DNA of 64,000 nt from RPQJ01 sp963726665 (lineage in GTDB: Bacteria; Pseudomonadota; Gammaproteobacteria; Steroidobacterales; Steroidobacteraceae), in NCBI GenBank assembly GCA_963726665.1, contig CAVSDW010000011.1, positions 304,258 to 368,257 on the forward strand, given 5' to 3'. The notes under the pieces were generated by a model. That model saw nothing but the letters and a program-made list of their open reading frames with translations, had not been told where the DNA came from and did no database searches. Positions 9,374 to 17,812 of this stretch are shown one piece after another. The position numbers were made by a program, and so were the translations under genes. The stretch's first letter is position 1, and each line of letters begins with the position of its first letter.

Positions 9374-10735
9374 TCAGCTGAACAAGCGGGATAGGTCGTT
9401 GTAGAAGGCGAAACTCATCAGGACGAGCAGCAGCGCGATCCCGATCTGCTGGCCCACGGCCTGCGCACGCTCCGAGAGCGGGCGGCCCTTTGCGAGCTCC
9501 GCCAGCTGGTAGAGGATCTGGCCACCGTCGAGGATGGGTATCGGCAACAGGTTCAGCACGAAAAGACTCACACTGACGATGGACAGGAAGGACAGGAACG
9601 CAAGTATGCCTTGTCGCGCCGAGAAACCGGCGTATTCCGCGATGTTGATGGGGCCGCTCAGGTTCTTGGCCGAGACGTCGCCGGTGACGACGTTCCACAG
9701 CAGGCGCACCGTGAGCGCGGACATGTCCCAGGTCTTGCCCACTGCCTTGCCCACTGCGGCGAGCGGGCCATAGCGCTCGCGCGTGCGCATGTCCTCGGGG
9801 ACCGGCGCGGGCGCTGCCGGCTGCACACCGATCCGGCCGATGAGCCGGCCGCCTTCCCGCTGGGCCTCGACCTCGACCGGCACCACCACGCGATCGCCCG
9901 CGCGCTCCACGGTGAAATCGAGCGTCCGTCCGGCCGCCGGCTGCACCACGCGGACGAGTGCGGCGAAATCCGCCACCGGCGTCCCGCCGACCTCGACGAT
10001 CATGTCATCGGGCTTGAGGCCGGCCCGCTCGGCGGGGCTGCCCTCGAGGATTTTCCCGACCCGCGCCGGCACCGACGGATACCAGAATTCGAACCCGAGC
10101 CCGGGTAGCAGTGCGCCCGGCTCGGTGAGCGGCAGGGTACTTCCTTCGATGCGCAGCGGCACGACGTGCGTGGCACCGCCCTCTGAGCGAACCTCGAGGT
10201 CGATCGTCCCGCCCTCCATCAGGCGGTCGAGGATCGCGAGCATCACGGCCTCGCGGCCAGCCGTCGCGTGTCGACCGACCGCGACAATTTCGTCACCTGC
10301 GACCAGTCCAGAGCGCGCCGCCACCGAATCCGGTGTCACTTCGCCGAGCACCGGCTTCAAGGCGGGCACCCCGGCGACGAAGACGACCCAGTACGCGACG
10401 ACCGCAAAGAGGAAGTTGGCGAACGGCCCGGCGAGCAGCACCAGGATCCGCTGCCAGACCGGCTTCCGGTTGTAGGCCATGGACAGGTCCGCGTCGGCGA
10501 CTGGACCTTCCCGCTCGTCGAGGAGTTTGACGTAACCGCCTAAGGGGATTGCGGAAAGTGCAAACTCGGTTCCTTGGGAATCGAGCCGCCGCCAGAGCGG
10601 CCGTCCGAAGCCGATGGAGTAGCGGATCACCCGGATGCCCATCCGGCGCGCCATCCAGAAATGCCCGTATTCGTGCACGGCCACGAGGACGCCGATTGCG
10701 ACCAGGAACGCCAGCAGGTAGCTCAGTATCGTCAT
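9374..10735 (-). CDS. rseP: Site-2 RIP metalloprotease RseP
   Basis: A 453-residue inner-membrane zinc protease that releases sigma-E-type factors by cutting anti-sigma factors within the membrane. The zinc motif VHEYGHFW gives H21-E22 and H25. Two periplasmic PDZ domains lie around residues 120-300. The second metal ligand region NLLPIPILDGG is near the C-terminal membrane helices. The start ATG 10735 overlaps the dxr stop by four bases, so the two are translationally coupled. Confidence 0.97.
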   Translation of the reverse strand: MTILSYLLAFLVAIGVLVAVHEYGHFWMARRMGIRVIRYSIGFGRPLWRRLDSQGTEFALSAIPLGGYVKLLDEREGPVADADLSMAYNRKPVWQRILVLLAGPFANFLFAVVAYWVVFVAGVPALKPVLGEVTPDSVAARSGLVAGDEIVAVGRHATAGREAVMLAILDRLMEGGTIDLEVRSEGGATHVVPLRIEGSTLPLTEPGALLPGLGFEFWYPSVPARVGKILEGSPAERAGLKPDDMIVEVGGTPVADFAALVRVVQPAAGRTLDFTVERAGDRVVVPVEVEAQREGGRLIGRIGVQPAAPAPVPEDMRTRERYGPLAAVGKAVGKTWDMSALTVRLLWNVVTGDVSAKNLSGPINIAEYAGFSARQGILAFLSFLSIVSVSLFVLNLLPIPILDGGQILYQLAELAKGRPLSERAQAVGQQIGIALLLVLMSFAFYNDLSRLFS

Positions 10736-11919
10736 GCCCTCGATCTCCCCGCCCCGACCAGCAGGGACTCCGCAAGTGCGCGCGCGCTGGCATCCGCCTC
10801 GAGCACGACATCCAGGCCAGCCATAGGCCGGTGCTCGTAGCGGTCCATCACGGACTCCACGACCGCGGCAATGCGGTCAAAACCCAGCGCTCCGGCCAGG
10901 AATGCCGCGACGGCCACCTCGTTTGCCGCGTTCAGGACCGCCGGACCCGTGCCCCCGGCCTCCGCTGCCTCGCGGGCGAGCCGCAGGGCGGGGAAGCGCA
11001 GCAGGTCTGGCTCCTCGAAATCGAGGCGCGCGGCCGCCACGAGGTCCAGCGATTCTACACCTGAGCAAATTCGTTCAGGCCAGCCCAGCGCGTGCGCGAT
11101 GGGTGTGCGCATGTCCGGGTTGCCGAGCTGGGCAAGGATCGAGCCGTCCACGTACTCCACCAGCGAATGCACGATGCTCTGCGGATGTACGACCACCTCG
11201 ACCTGCGAGGGTTCAATCCCGAACAGCAGGCAGGCCTCGATGAGTTCGAGCCCCTTGTTCATCAGCGTCGCGGAATCGACCGAAATCTTGCGTCCCATCT
11301 TCCAGCGCGGATGCGCACAGGCCTGGTCGGGTGTCACGCGTGCCAGCTCGGCGCGCGTGGCACGCAGGAACGGGCCGCCAGAGGCGGTCAGCAGGACGCG
11401 GCGTACCCCTTGCGCCACGCGGCCGGGCACGAGGTCCGCCGGCATGCATTGGAAGATCGCGTTGTGCTCGCTGTCGATCGGGATCAGCGTCGCGCCACCG
11501 CGCCGCGCCGCGTCGATCAGCAGTTCGCCAGCCACGACCAGCGACTCCTTGTTGGCGAGCAGCACTCGCTTGCCGGCGCGCGCCGCAGCCAGCGTCGAGG
11601 GAAGCCCGGCCGCGCCGACGATCGCGGCCATTACCGCATCGACGTCCGCGGACGCCGCGATGTCCGCGAGCGCGTCGGCTCCGCACGCCACTTGCGTGGC
11701 GAGTCCGGCCAGGCGCAGCCCCGACTCGAGTTCGCGCGCCGCGCGTGGGTCGGCGAGCACGGCGACCCGCGGCCGGTGGACCCGGCACTGCTCGAGCAGT
11801 TGCGCATGACTCGACGCGGCGGCGAGTGCGGCGACCTCGAAACGCCCGGGATGGCGGGCGAGAACGTCGAGCGTGCTCACGCCGATGCTGCCTGTGCTGC
11901 CGAGGACTGCTACCCGCAT
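10732..11919 (-). CDS. dxr: 1-deoxy-D-xylulose 5-phosphate reductoisomerase
   Basis: A 395-residue enzyme that makes 2-C-methyl-D-erythritol 4-phosphate, the committed step of the MEP isoprenoid pathway. The NADPH site LGSTGSIGVSTLD lies at residues 6-18. The metal and substrate motif PIDSEHNAIFQC and the flexible-loop region HPRWKMGRKISVDSATLMNK are intact. I chose ATG 11919 because it overlaps the cdsA stop by one base (TGATG) and gives the family N-terminus. The longer in-frame extension only shadows cdsA. Confidence 0.97.
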   Translation of the reverse strand: MRVAVLGSTGSIGVSTLDVLARHPGRFEVAALAAASSHAQLLEQCRVHRPRVAVLADPRAARELESGLRLAGLATQVACGADALADIAASADVDAVMAAIVGAAGLPSTLAAARAGKRVLLANKESLVVAGELLIDAARRGGATLIPIDSEHNAIFQCMPADLVPGRVAQGVRRVLLTASGGPFLRATRAELARVTPDQACAHPRWKMGRKISVDSATLMNKGLELIEACLLFGIEPSQVEVVVHPQSIVHSLVEYVDGSILAQLGNPDMRTPIAHALGWPERICSGVESLDLVAAARLDFEEPDLLRFPALRLAREAAEAGGTGPAVLNAANEVAVAAFLAGALGFDRIAAVVESVMDRYEHRPMAGLDVVLEADASARALAESLLVGAGRSRA

Positions 11920-12731
11920 CAAGGCACGACCCCGATCAGGTGGAGCCCGAACAGCAACGACGGGGCCGCCGCCGTGAAGCCATCGATCCGGTCGAGCACG
12001 CCGCCGTGCCCCGGCAGCAGTCCGCCGCTGTCCTTGAGGCCGACATGGCGCTTGAACATGCTCTCGGCGAGATCGCCCACGACCGAGAACAGGGCCACGA
12101 CCACGCAGACGGCGACCCACGGCAGCAGGGGCTCGCCGAGGAGCATGGCACCCGCCGCCGCAGCAACACCGGCGCCGGCCATTCCCGCCACGAAGCCCTC
12201 CCAGGTCTTGCCCGGGCTCACGACGGGCGCGAGCTTGTGGCGACCAAAGGCCCGCCCGCCGAAGTACGCACCCACGTCCGCCGCAGCGATCAGCACGATC
12301 AGGAAGAAGAGCAGCACCTGGCCCCGCGGCTCGACGAGCGCGAGGCGCGCGAGCCCGATGGCCGCAGGAACGAGCACGGCGAAGCCGGCGCAGCCCGCGG
12401 CGAGGCGCCCGCCACGCTGCGGCGCGAACGCGACCCAGAGAAATGCGAGAAACCACCACAGGGCGGCCAGCAACAGGAATGCGGCGAAGCCGGCCGGAAC
12501 GGCAGTGATGCGCCAGGCTGCCGCGATCGCGATCCCGACGGCCGCCGTGTAGAGCAGGCGCTGCAGCGGGCTCGTGAGCCGGGCGAATCCGGCCCACTCC
12601 CAGGCTCCCGCCAGCACCACGACGGCCACCGCCGCCACCGCGGCCATGGGCGGCAGCCAGAACAGGATCGCGACCACGACTCCCGCGAGCAGCAGCGCCG
12701 TGATCACCCTCTGGCGCAGGCCACTAGCCAC
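11919..12731 (-). CDS. cdsA: Phosphatidate cytidylyltransferase
   Basis: A 270-residue multi-pass membrane enzyme that converts phosphatidic acid and CTP to CDP-diacylglycerol for phospholipid synthesis. Several hydrophobic helices span the first ~200 residues. The CDP-alcohol signature near the C-terminus, GDLAESMFKRHVGLKDSGG followed by LPGHGGVLDRIDG, is complete. It overlaps uppS by eight bases and dxr by one, so it is in the middle of a coupled block. Confidence 0.97.
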   Translation of the reverse strand: MASGLRQRVITALLLAGVVVAILFWLPPMAAVAAVAVVVLAGAWEWAGFARLTSPLQRLLYTAAVGIAIAAAWRITAVPAGFAAFLLLAALWWFLAFLWVAFAPQRGGRLAAGCAGFAVLVPAAIGLARLALVEPRGQVLLFFLIVLIAAADVGAYFGGRAFGRHKLAPVVSPGKTWEGFVAGMAGAGVAAAAGAMLLGEPLLPWVAVCVVVALFSVVGDLAESMFKRHVGLKDSGGLLPGHGGVLDRIDGFTAAAPSLLFGLHLIGVVP

Positions 12732-13467
12732 GGGCTGCCTGGTCGGCGGTCAGGCCGAAGCGTCGTTGCCGCGAGGCGAAGTGGCGAAAGGCGCGCTCGA
12801 TCTCGGAGTCGTCGAAGTCGGGCCAGAGGCAGTCGCAGAAATAGAGCTCGGTGTAGGCCAGGTTCCAGAGCAGGAAGTTGCTGATCCGCTGCTCGCCGCC
12901 GGTGCGGATGAAGAGGTCCGGATCCGGTGTCCGGCCGAGAGCAAGTTCACCGGCGAGCGCCGACTCGTCTATCGCTTCCGGGGCCAGGGCACCGGCGGCA
13001 ACCCGGTTCGCCAGCGCTCTGGCCGCCTGCACGATGTCAGCGCGACCGCCGTAGGAAATCGCCACGAACAGCGTCATGCGCTCGTTGCCCGCGGTGCGCG
13101 CCTCGGCCGCGGCGATGCCCTCGCGCAGGTGGGGCTTGAGTGCAGCAAGGTCGCCGATGAATCGCAGGCGGATGCCGTTGCTCGAGAGCTCGTCGACCTC
13201 GCGTTCCATCGCCTCGACGAACAGTTCCATGAGCCGCGAGACCTCCTCGGCAGGCCGGCCCCAGTTCTCGCTCGAAAACGCGAACAGCGTGAGCACTTCC
13301 ACGCCGCGCCGGGCACAGCCCTCGACGGTGGCGCGCACGGCCTTGACGCCCGCACGGTGGCCGAGGTGGCGCGGCAGCGCGCGCCGCGCGGCCCAGCGGC
13401 CGTTGCCATCCATGATGACGGCAACGTGGCGCGGCGTCCCCGCGTCGCGGGTTTGGGTCTGCGCCAC
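12724..13467 (-). CDS. uppS: Undecaprenyl pyrophosphate synthase
   Basis: A 247-residue cis-prenyltransferase that builds the C55 lipid carrier for peptidoglycan and O-antigen. The pyrophosphate-binding motif VAVIMDGNGRWAARR contains the essential Asp20. Near the C-terminus RTGGEQRISNFLLWNLAYTE is the second conserved block. It follows frr by three bases and overlaps cdsA, placing carrier-lipid synthesis beside the MEP step encoded by dxr. Confidence 0.97.
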   Translation of the reverse strand: MAQTQTRDAGTPRHVAVIMDGNGRWAARRALPRHLGHRAGVKAVRATVEGCARRGVEVLTLFAFSSENWGRPAEEVSRLMELFVEAMEREVDELSSNGIRLRFIGDLAALKPHLREGIAAAEARTAGNERMTLFVAISYGGRADIVQAARALANRVAAGALAPEAIDESALAGELALGRTPDPDLFIRTGGEQRISNFLLWNLAYTELYFCDCLWPDFDDSEIERAFRHFASRQRRFGLTADQAARG

Positions 13468-13470
13468 GGC

Positions 13471-14028
13471 TCAGACCTGCATCAGCTCCTTTTCCTTCTC
13501 CGCGAGCACGTGGTCCACCTCCGCCACGTACTTGTCGGTGAGCTTCTGCACCTCTTCCTGGGCCTTGCGGTCCACGTCCTCGGAGACCAGCTTTTCCTTG
13601 AGCATCTCCTTGAGTTCATGCATGACGTCGCGGCGCACGTTGCGGATGGCGACGCGCGCGCTCTCGCCCTCGTGGCGCACGACCTTGGTCAGGTCGCGAC
13701 GGCGTTCCTCGGTGAGCGCCGGCAGCGGCACGCGGATCACGCTGCCCGCGGTGGCCGGATTCAGCCCCAGGTCGGACTTCATGATCGCCTTCTCGATCAC
13801 CGGGACCATCTGCTTCTCCCACGGCACGACCGTGAGCGTGCGCGAGTCCTCGACCGCGACGTTCGCGACCTGGCTCAGCGGCACCTCGCTGCCGTAGTAA
13901 TCGACGCGCACGTGCTCGAGCAGGCTGGTGCTCGCACGGCCGGTTCGCAGCTTCTTCAGTTCGTTCTTGAGCGCGGCCACGCACTTCGCCATGCGGTCCG
14001 CAGCGTCCTTCTTGATGTCCTCGAGCAT
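13471..14028 (-). CDS. frr: Ribosome recycling factor
   Basis: A 185-residue tRNA-mimic protein that splits post-termination ribosomes with EF-G. The sequence MLEDIKKDAADRMAKCVAAL followed by ELKKLRTGRASTSLLEHV is typical. The hinge and the conserved RRDLTKVVRHEGESARVAIR block are present. Length is exactly family-typical. It lies 30 bases downstream of pyrH and three bases upstream of uppS. Confidence 0.98.
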   Translation of the reverse strand: MLEDIKKDAADRMAKCVAALKNELKKLRTGRASTSLLEHVRVDYYGSEVPLSQVANVAVEDSRTLTVVPWEKQMVPVIEKAIMKSDLGLNPATAGSVIRVPLPALTEERRRDLTKVVRHEGESARVAIRNVRRDVMHELKEMLKEKLVSEDVDRKAQEEVQKLTDKYVAEVDHVLAEKEKELMQV

Positions 14029-14058
14029 GGGCGGTCTCCAGCGGCGGCTACGGCCGCC

Positions 14059-14802
14059 TCAGTTCGTGACGAGTGTGCCGACTTCTTCGCCGCAGGCAAC
14101 GCGCACCAGCGCGCCCACTTCGTTCAGGTTGAACACGCGCAGCGGCAGCGAGTGGTCGCGGCAGAGCACGATGGCCGTCGCGTCCATGACGTTCAGGCGG
14201 CCGTCGAGCACCTGGTCGTAGGTGAGGCGGTCGTAGCGCCGCGCGGAGGGGTTCACGACCGGGTCGGAATCGTAGATCCCGTCGACCTTGGTCGCCTTGA
14301 GCAGCAGGTCCGCGCCGATCTCGATGGCGCGCAGGCTCGCAGCCGTGTCGGTCGTGAAGAACGGGTTGCCGGTGCCGGCCGCGAAGATCGTCACCCGCCC
14401 CTTCTCGAGGTGGCGGACGGCGCGGCGCAGGATGTAGTCCTCGCAGACCTCGTTGATGCGGATCGCGGAGAGCACCCGCGCGAACACGCCGAACGACTCG
14501 AGCGAGTCCTGCAGCGCCAGCGAGTTCATGACGGTGGCCAGCATTCCCATCTGGTCGCCCGTCACCCGGTCCATCCCGGAGCGTGCGAGTCCGGCGCCGC
14601 GGAACAGGTTGCCGCCGCCGATCACCACGGCGATCTCCACTCCGCACTCGCGAACCGCGGCGATTTCCGACGCGAGGCGCTTCAGGAACACGGGGTCGAT
14701 GCCGTAGTCGGCATTGCCCATCAGGGCCTCGCCGGACAGCTTTACGAGTATGCGGCGGTACGCCGGTTTTCCGTCTGCGGATTCAGGCATGTGGTCTGTC
14801 AC
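14059..14802 (-). CDS. pyrH: UMP kinase
   Basis: A 247-residue hexameric UMP kinase of the amino-acid-kinase fold that feeds UTP/CTP synthesis. The N-terminal ILVKLSGEALMG phosphate-binding strand, VIGGGNLFRG, and the GTGNPFFTTDTAASLRA region are intact. The gene begins at ATG 14802 behind a perfect TATAAT at 14818-14823. The matching -35 position falls in a hairpin stem and is poor, so an extra internal promoter is only possible. Confidence 0.97.
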   Translation of the reverse strand: MTDHMPESADGKPAYRRILVKLSGEALMGNADYGIDPVFLKRLASEIAAVRECGVEIAVVIGGGNLFRGAGLARSGMDRVTGDQMGMLATVMNSLALQDSLESFGVFARVLSAIRINEVCEDYILRRAVRHLEKGRVTIFAAGTGNPFFTTDTAASLRAIEIGADLLLKATKVDGIYDSDPVVNPSARRYDRLTYDQVLDGRLNVMDATAIVLCRDHSLPLRVFNLNEVGALVRVACGEEVGTLVTN

Positions 14803-14823
14803 CTCCGACGGGGGGCCATTATA

Positions 14824-14849
14824 AGGAACCCCGCTCGCGCGGGGTTCCT
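14824..14849 (-). terminator. Hairpin between tsf and pyrH
   Basis: A perfect 11-bp stem (AGGAACCCCGC with its complement, loop of four) lies 25 bases after the tsf stop. No U-tract follows; instead TTATAATGG follows in the transcript direction. It could be a partial terminator or an RNA-processing or stability element that lets rpsB-tsf be expressed more highly than the distal genes. Confidence 0.5.
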
Positions 14850-14874
14850 GGAAGTCGCCGGGGCCGGTCGGGGT

Positions 14875-15765
14875 TCAAGCTCCCCGGACCTGCGCCATCA
14901 CCTCGGCGGCGAAGTCTTCCTGCTTCTTCTCGATGCCGGCGCCCACTTCGTAGCGCACGAACCGCAGGACCTTGGCGTTGGAGCGCTTCAGCACCTCGGA
15001 CACGGCCTGCTTGTCGTCCTTCACGAACGGCTGGCCGAGCAGCGTGATCTCGCCCAGGAACTTGCGAAGCTTACCCTCGGTCGCCTTGGCCAGCACTTCC
15101 TTGGGCTTGCCCTGCAGCTTCGGGTCGGTCGCGGCCTGCGCGATGAAGATCTCCCGCTCCTTCTCGACCTGGTCGGCCGGGACGTCCTCTGCGGAGAGGT
15201 ACTGCGGGTTGATCGCCGCGACGTGCATGGCGAGGTCGTGGCCGAGCGACGGGTCACCGCCCTCGAACACCACCACGGTGCCGATGCGGCTGCCGTGGAG
15301 GTAGGTGCCAAGCGGCGCGGTCCCCGAAACCACCTCGAAGCGGCGCACCCCGATGTTCTCGCCGATACGGGCGATCAGCGCACGGCGGGTCTCCTCGACC
15401 GTCTGCCCGGAGGGAAGCTTCACGGCATTGAGCGCCTCGAGGCTGGCAGGCTTCGCCTCGAGCGCAGCCTTCGCGACCGATGCGGCGAAGGACTGGAAGT
15501 CCTTCTCACGGGCGACGAAATCCGTCTCCGAGTTGACCTCGACCAGCGCCACGGACTTGCCGTCCGCCGAGCGCTCGATGACGACGACACCCTCCGCGGC
15601 AATGCGGCCGGCCTTCTTGTCCGCCTTGGCGAGGCCCGACTTGCGCATGGCCTCAGCGGCGGCCTCGAGGTCGCCGTTCGCCTCGACCAGCGCCTTCTTG
15701 CACTCCATCATGCCGGCGCCGGTGCGCTCGCGGAGTGCCTTCACTGCCTCGGCGGTGACGGCCAT
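14875..15765 (-). CDS. tsf: Elongation factor Ts
   Basis: A 296-residue guanine-nucleotide exchange factor for EF-Tu. The N-terminal UBA-like domain (KALRERTGAGMMECKKALVE) includes the TGAGMM motif, and the core ends in AAEVMAQVRGA. Two ATGs are possible. I prefer 15765 because GAGGGGG lies at a good distance and MAVTAEAVKALRERTG aligns with known N-termini. The ATG at 15771 would overlap the rpsB stop with the GA-rich element only one or two bases away. There is virtually no gap after rpsB. Confidence 0.96.
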   Translation of the reverse strand: MAVTAEAVKALRERTGAGMMECKKALVEANGDLEAAAEAMRKSGLAKADKKAGRIAAEGVVVIERSADGKSVALVEVNSETDFVAREKDFQSFAASVAKAALEAKPASLEALNAVKLPSGQTVEETRRALIARIGENIGVRRFEVVSGTAPLGTYLHGSRIGTVVVFEGGDPSLGHDLAMHVAAINPQYLSAEDVPADQVEKEREIFIAQAATDPKLQGKPKEVLAKATEGKLRKFLGEITLLGQPFVKDDKQAVSEVLKRSNAKVLRFVRYEVGAGIEKKQEDFAAEVMAQVRGA

Positions 15766-15767
15766 GG

Positions 15768-16781
15768 TCATTCCCCCTCGACCGCAGCGGCCGGAGCCGC
15801 CGGAACGTCGGGCGCCGCCGTTGCCGCGGGTGCAGCCGCCGCGGCTGCGGCCGCAGGGGCCTTCTTGCGCGCGGCTTCGCGGCGCGCCATGAACGCCTCG
15901 GGGCTCTCCTCGGGATCCGCCTCGGCGAGTTCCGCGACCGAATCGTGCGCGGACTCACCCTCGGCGGCCGCGGGCTTGCGGCGCGCGGGGGTCTTCTTGC
16001 GGGCCGGCGCGGCGCGGCGCTTCGGACCCGACTTGGCGCGCGGCTTGCCTTCCTCGTCGAGCTCGACGAACTCGTCCTCGCTCACCGCCACCTCGGGCAG
16101 CGTGGAACGGCCCTCGAGCACGGCGTCGGCGATGCCGCCCGCGTAGAGTTCGATGGCGCGCATGGCGTCGTCGTTGCCCGGGATCACGTGGCTGATGCCG
16201 TCCGGCGAGCAGTTGGTGTCCACCACCGCCACGACCGGGATACCGAGCTTGCGCGCCTCGTGGATGGCGATGTTCTCGTGACCCACGTCCACGACGAACA
16301 TCACGTCCGGGATGCCTTCCATGTCCTTGATGCCGCCGAGGCTGCGCTCGAGCTTCTCGCGCTCGCGGCGAACCATCTGCGCCTCGCGCTTGCTGCGCTG
16401 GTCGAGCATGCCGCTCGCGGCCAGCTCGTCGATCTCGGCAAGTCGCTTGATGGACTGCCGGATCGTCTTGAAGTTGGTGAGCATGCCGCCGAGCCAGCGG
16501 TGGCTCACGTAGGGCATTCCGCAGCGCGCGGCCTCGCGGGCGATCGCATCGCGGGCGGAGCGCTTGGTGCCGACGAAAAGCACGCGGCCGCCTTCGGCGA
16601 CGATGTGCTTGACGAAGCCCGCCGCCTCTATGTAGAGGGGCAGCGTCTTCTCGAGATTGATGATGTGGATCCGGTTACGCTCACCGAAGATGTAGGGGGC
16701 CATCTTCGGGTTCCAGAAGCGGGTTTGGTGTCCGAAATGGACGCCCGCCTCCAGCATCTGCCGCATGGACATGCTGGTCAT
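15768..16781 (-). CDS. rpsB: 30S ribosomal protein S2 with long C-terminal extension
   Basis: The first ~240 residues are ordinary S2 (MTSMSMRQMLEAGVHFGHQT, then FWNPKMAPYIFGERNRIHI). ATG 16781 has AAGGAG seven bases upstream. The protein is 337 residues, about 95 longer than the ~241-residue E. coli protein. The extra tail (about residue 245 on) is first Lys/Arg-rich (GPKRRAAPARKKTPARRK), then acidic, then Ala/Pro-rich with a nine-Ala run. The frame is continuous to a stop that abuts tsf. The tail is low-complexity and probably disordered. Confidence 0.96.
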   Translation of the reverse strand: MTSMSMRQMLEAGVHFGHQTRFWNPKMAPYIFGERNRIHIINLEKTLPLYIEAAGFVKHIVAEGGRVLFVGTKRSARDAIAREAARCGMPYVSHRWLGGMLTNFKTIRQSIKRLAEIDELAASGMLDQRSKREAQMVRREREKLERSLGGIKDMEGIPDVMFVVDVGHENIAIHEARKLGIPVVAVVDTNCSPDGISHVIPGNDDAMRAIELYAGGIADAVLEGRSTLPEVAVSEDEFVELDEEGKPRAKSGPKRRAAPARKKTPARRKPAAAEGESAHDSVAELAEADPEESPEAFMARREAARKKAPAAAAAAAAPAATAAPDVPAAPAAAVEGE

Positions 16782-16810
16782 CGAAAGTCTCCTTGTGGGG
16801 TTGAGCCTCC

Positions 16811-16879
16811 ACGTACCCCATGTGGCAACCCGCTGGACCTCTCGGTCTGGCAGGCACCCAGCCACATGTGCCGGTACGT
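16811..16879 (-). promoter_or_regulatory. Structured rpsB 5' leader (S2-leader-like)
   Basis: The untranslated leader of rpsB folds on itself. ACGTACC at 16811-16817 pairs with GGTACGT at 16873-16879, and CATGTGGC at 16819-16826 pairs with GCCACATG at 16861-16868. That gives 15 paired positions enclosing about 34 bases. A leader structure before rpsB is known in gammaproteobacteria (t44/S2 leader), where S2 represses its own operon. Whether this one is homologous or analogous cannot be judged by eye. Confidence 0.6.
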
Positions 16880-16910
16880 GTGCGGTTTTGGTTGTGAAAA
16901 AAGGCCGCGC

Positions 16911-16938
16911 TTTATACCATAAGTTTCCGTTTGTTCAA
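16911..16938 (-). promoter_or_regulatory. Sigma-70-type promoter of the rpsB operon
   Basis: On the minus strand TTGAAC (16933-16938) and TATAAA (16911-16916) are separated by 16 bases, about 130 bases before the rpsB start. This is a strong housekeeping promoter, in a divergent gap with map, and it fits high expression of ribosomal protein genes. Confidence 0.75.
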
Positions 16939-16990
16939 ACACTTGCGCGCCTGAAGCCCCTGCTTCGGGCGCCGGAAGCAGCTTACCGAC

Positions 16991-17812
16991 ATGCAATATC
17001 CCGAGCCGGCCACGACCCACTGGCAGTCCGACAGCGCGGGCCGGATCACCGCGAAGACGGCCGGCGAGCAGGATGCCATGCGCCTCGCCGGGCGGCTCAC
17101 GGCCGAAGTGCTCGACATGATCGGGCAGTACGTCGTCCCCGGGGTCTCGACCGACGAACTCGACCGCATCTGCCACGACTACATCGTGAACGTGCAGAAG
17201 GCGGTCCCCGCACCGCTCAATTACCGTGGCTTCCCGAAGTCCATCTGCACGTCCGTGAACCACGTCGTCTGCCACGGCATCCCGGGCGACCGGCGGCTCA
17301 AGCAGGGGGACATCGTCAACGTGGACGTCACCGTCATCAAGGACGGTTTCCATGGCGACTCGAGCCGGATGTTTGCGGTGGGACGCATTCCCCCGCACGT
17401 GCAGCGCCTGGTGGACGTGACCTACGAGGCCCTGTGGCGCGGCATCCGCACCGTGCGGGCCGGCTCGCACCTGGGTGACATCGGCGCCGCAATCCAGGGC
17501 TTCGTCGAGTCGAATCACTACTCGGTCGTGCGCGAGTATTGCGGCCATGGCATCGGCCGCGGGTTCCACGAAGATCCGCAGGTGCTGCACTACGGCACGG
17601 CGGGCACGGGCGTGACCTTCGCGCCGGGCATGACCTTCACGATCGAGCCGATGGTGAACGCGGGCCGCCGCGAGGTTCGCCTGCTGCCGGACGGCTGGAC
17701 CGTCATCACGCGGGACCACTCGCTGTCGGCGCAGTGGGAGCACACGATCCTCGTCACCGACACGGGCTTCGAGGTGCTGACGCTCGGGGCGAGCGAGCGG
17801 CCGCCCGCTTGA
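16991..17812 (+). CDS. map: Methionine aminopeptidase, type I
   Basis: A 273-residue metalloprotease that removes N-terminal Met from nascent proteins. The two metal-binding Asp regions (NVDVTVIKDGFHGDSSRMF), the GHGIGRGFHEDP His motif, TIEPMVN and the final WEHTILVT Glu are all present. It is divergent from rpsB, a common arrangement. Its stop overlaps the probable TTG start of glnD. No strong ribosome-binding site is visible before ATG 16991. Confidence 0.96.
   Translation: MQYPEPATTHWQSDSAGRITAKTAGEQDAMRLAGRLTAEVLDMIGQYVVPGVSTDELDRICHDYIVNVQKAVPAPLNYRGFPKSICTSVNHVVCHGIPGDRRLKQGDIVNVDVTVIKDGFHGDSSRMFAVGRIPPHVQRLVDVTYEALWRGIRTVRAGSHLGDIGAAIQGFVESNHYSVVREYCGHGIGRGFHEDPQVLHYGTAGTGVTFAPGMTFTIEPMVNAGRREVRLLPDGWTVITRDHSLSAQWEHTILVTDTGFEVLTLGASERPPA

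Noticed and set aside
12574..16146. A 1,190-codon open frame on the plus strand, and similar long frames at 17-2389 and 7756-9381
   Set aside because: They lie antisense to conserved genes, have His/Arg/Val-rich composition typical of high-GC shadow frames, and show no domain.
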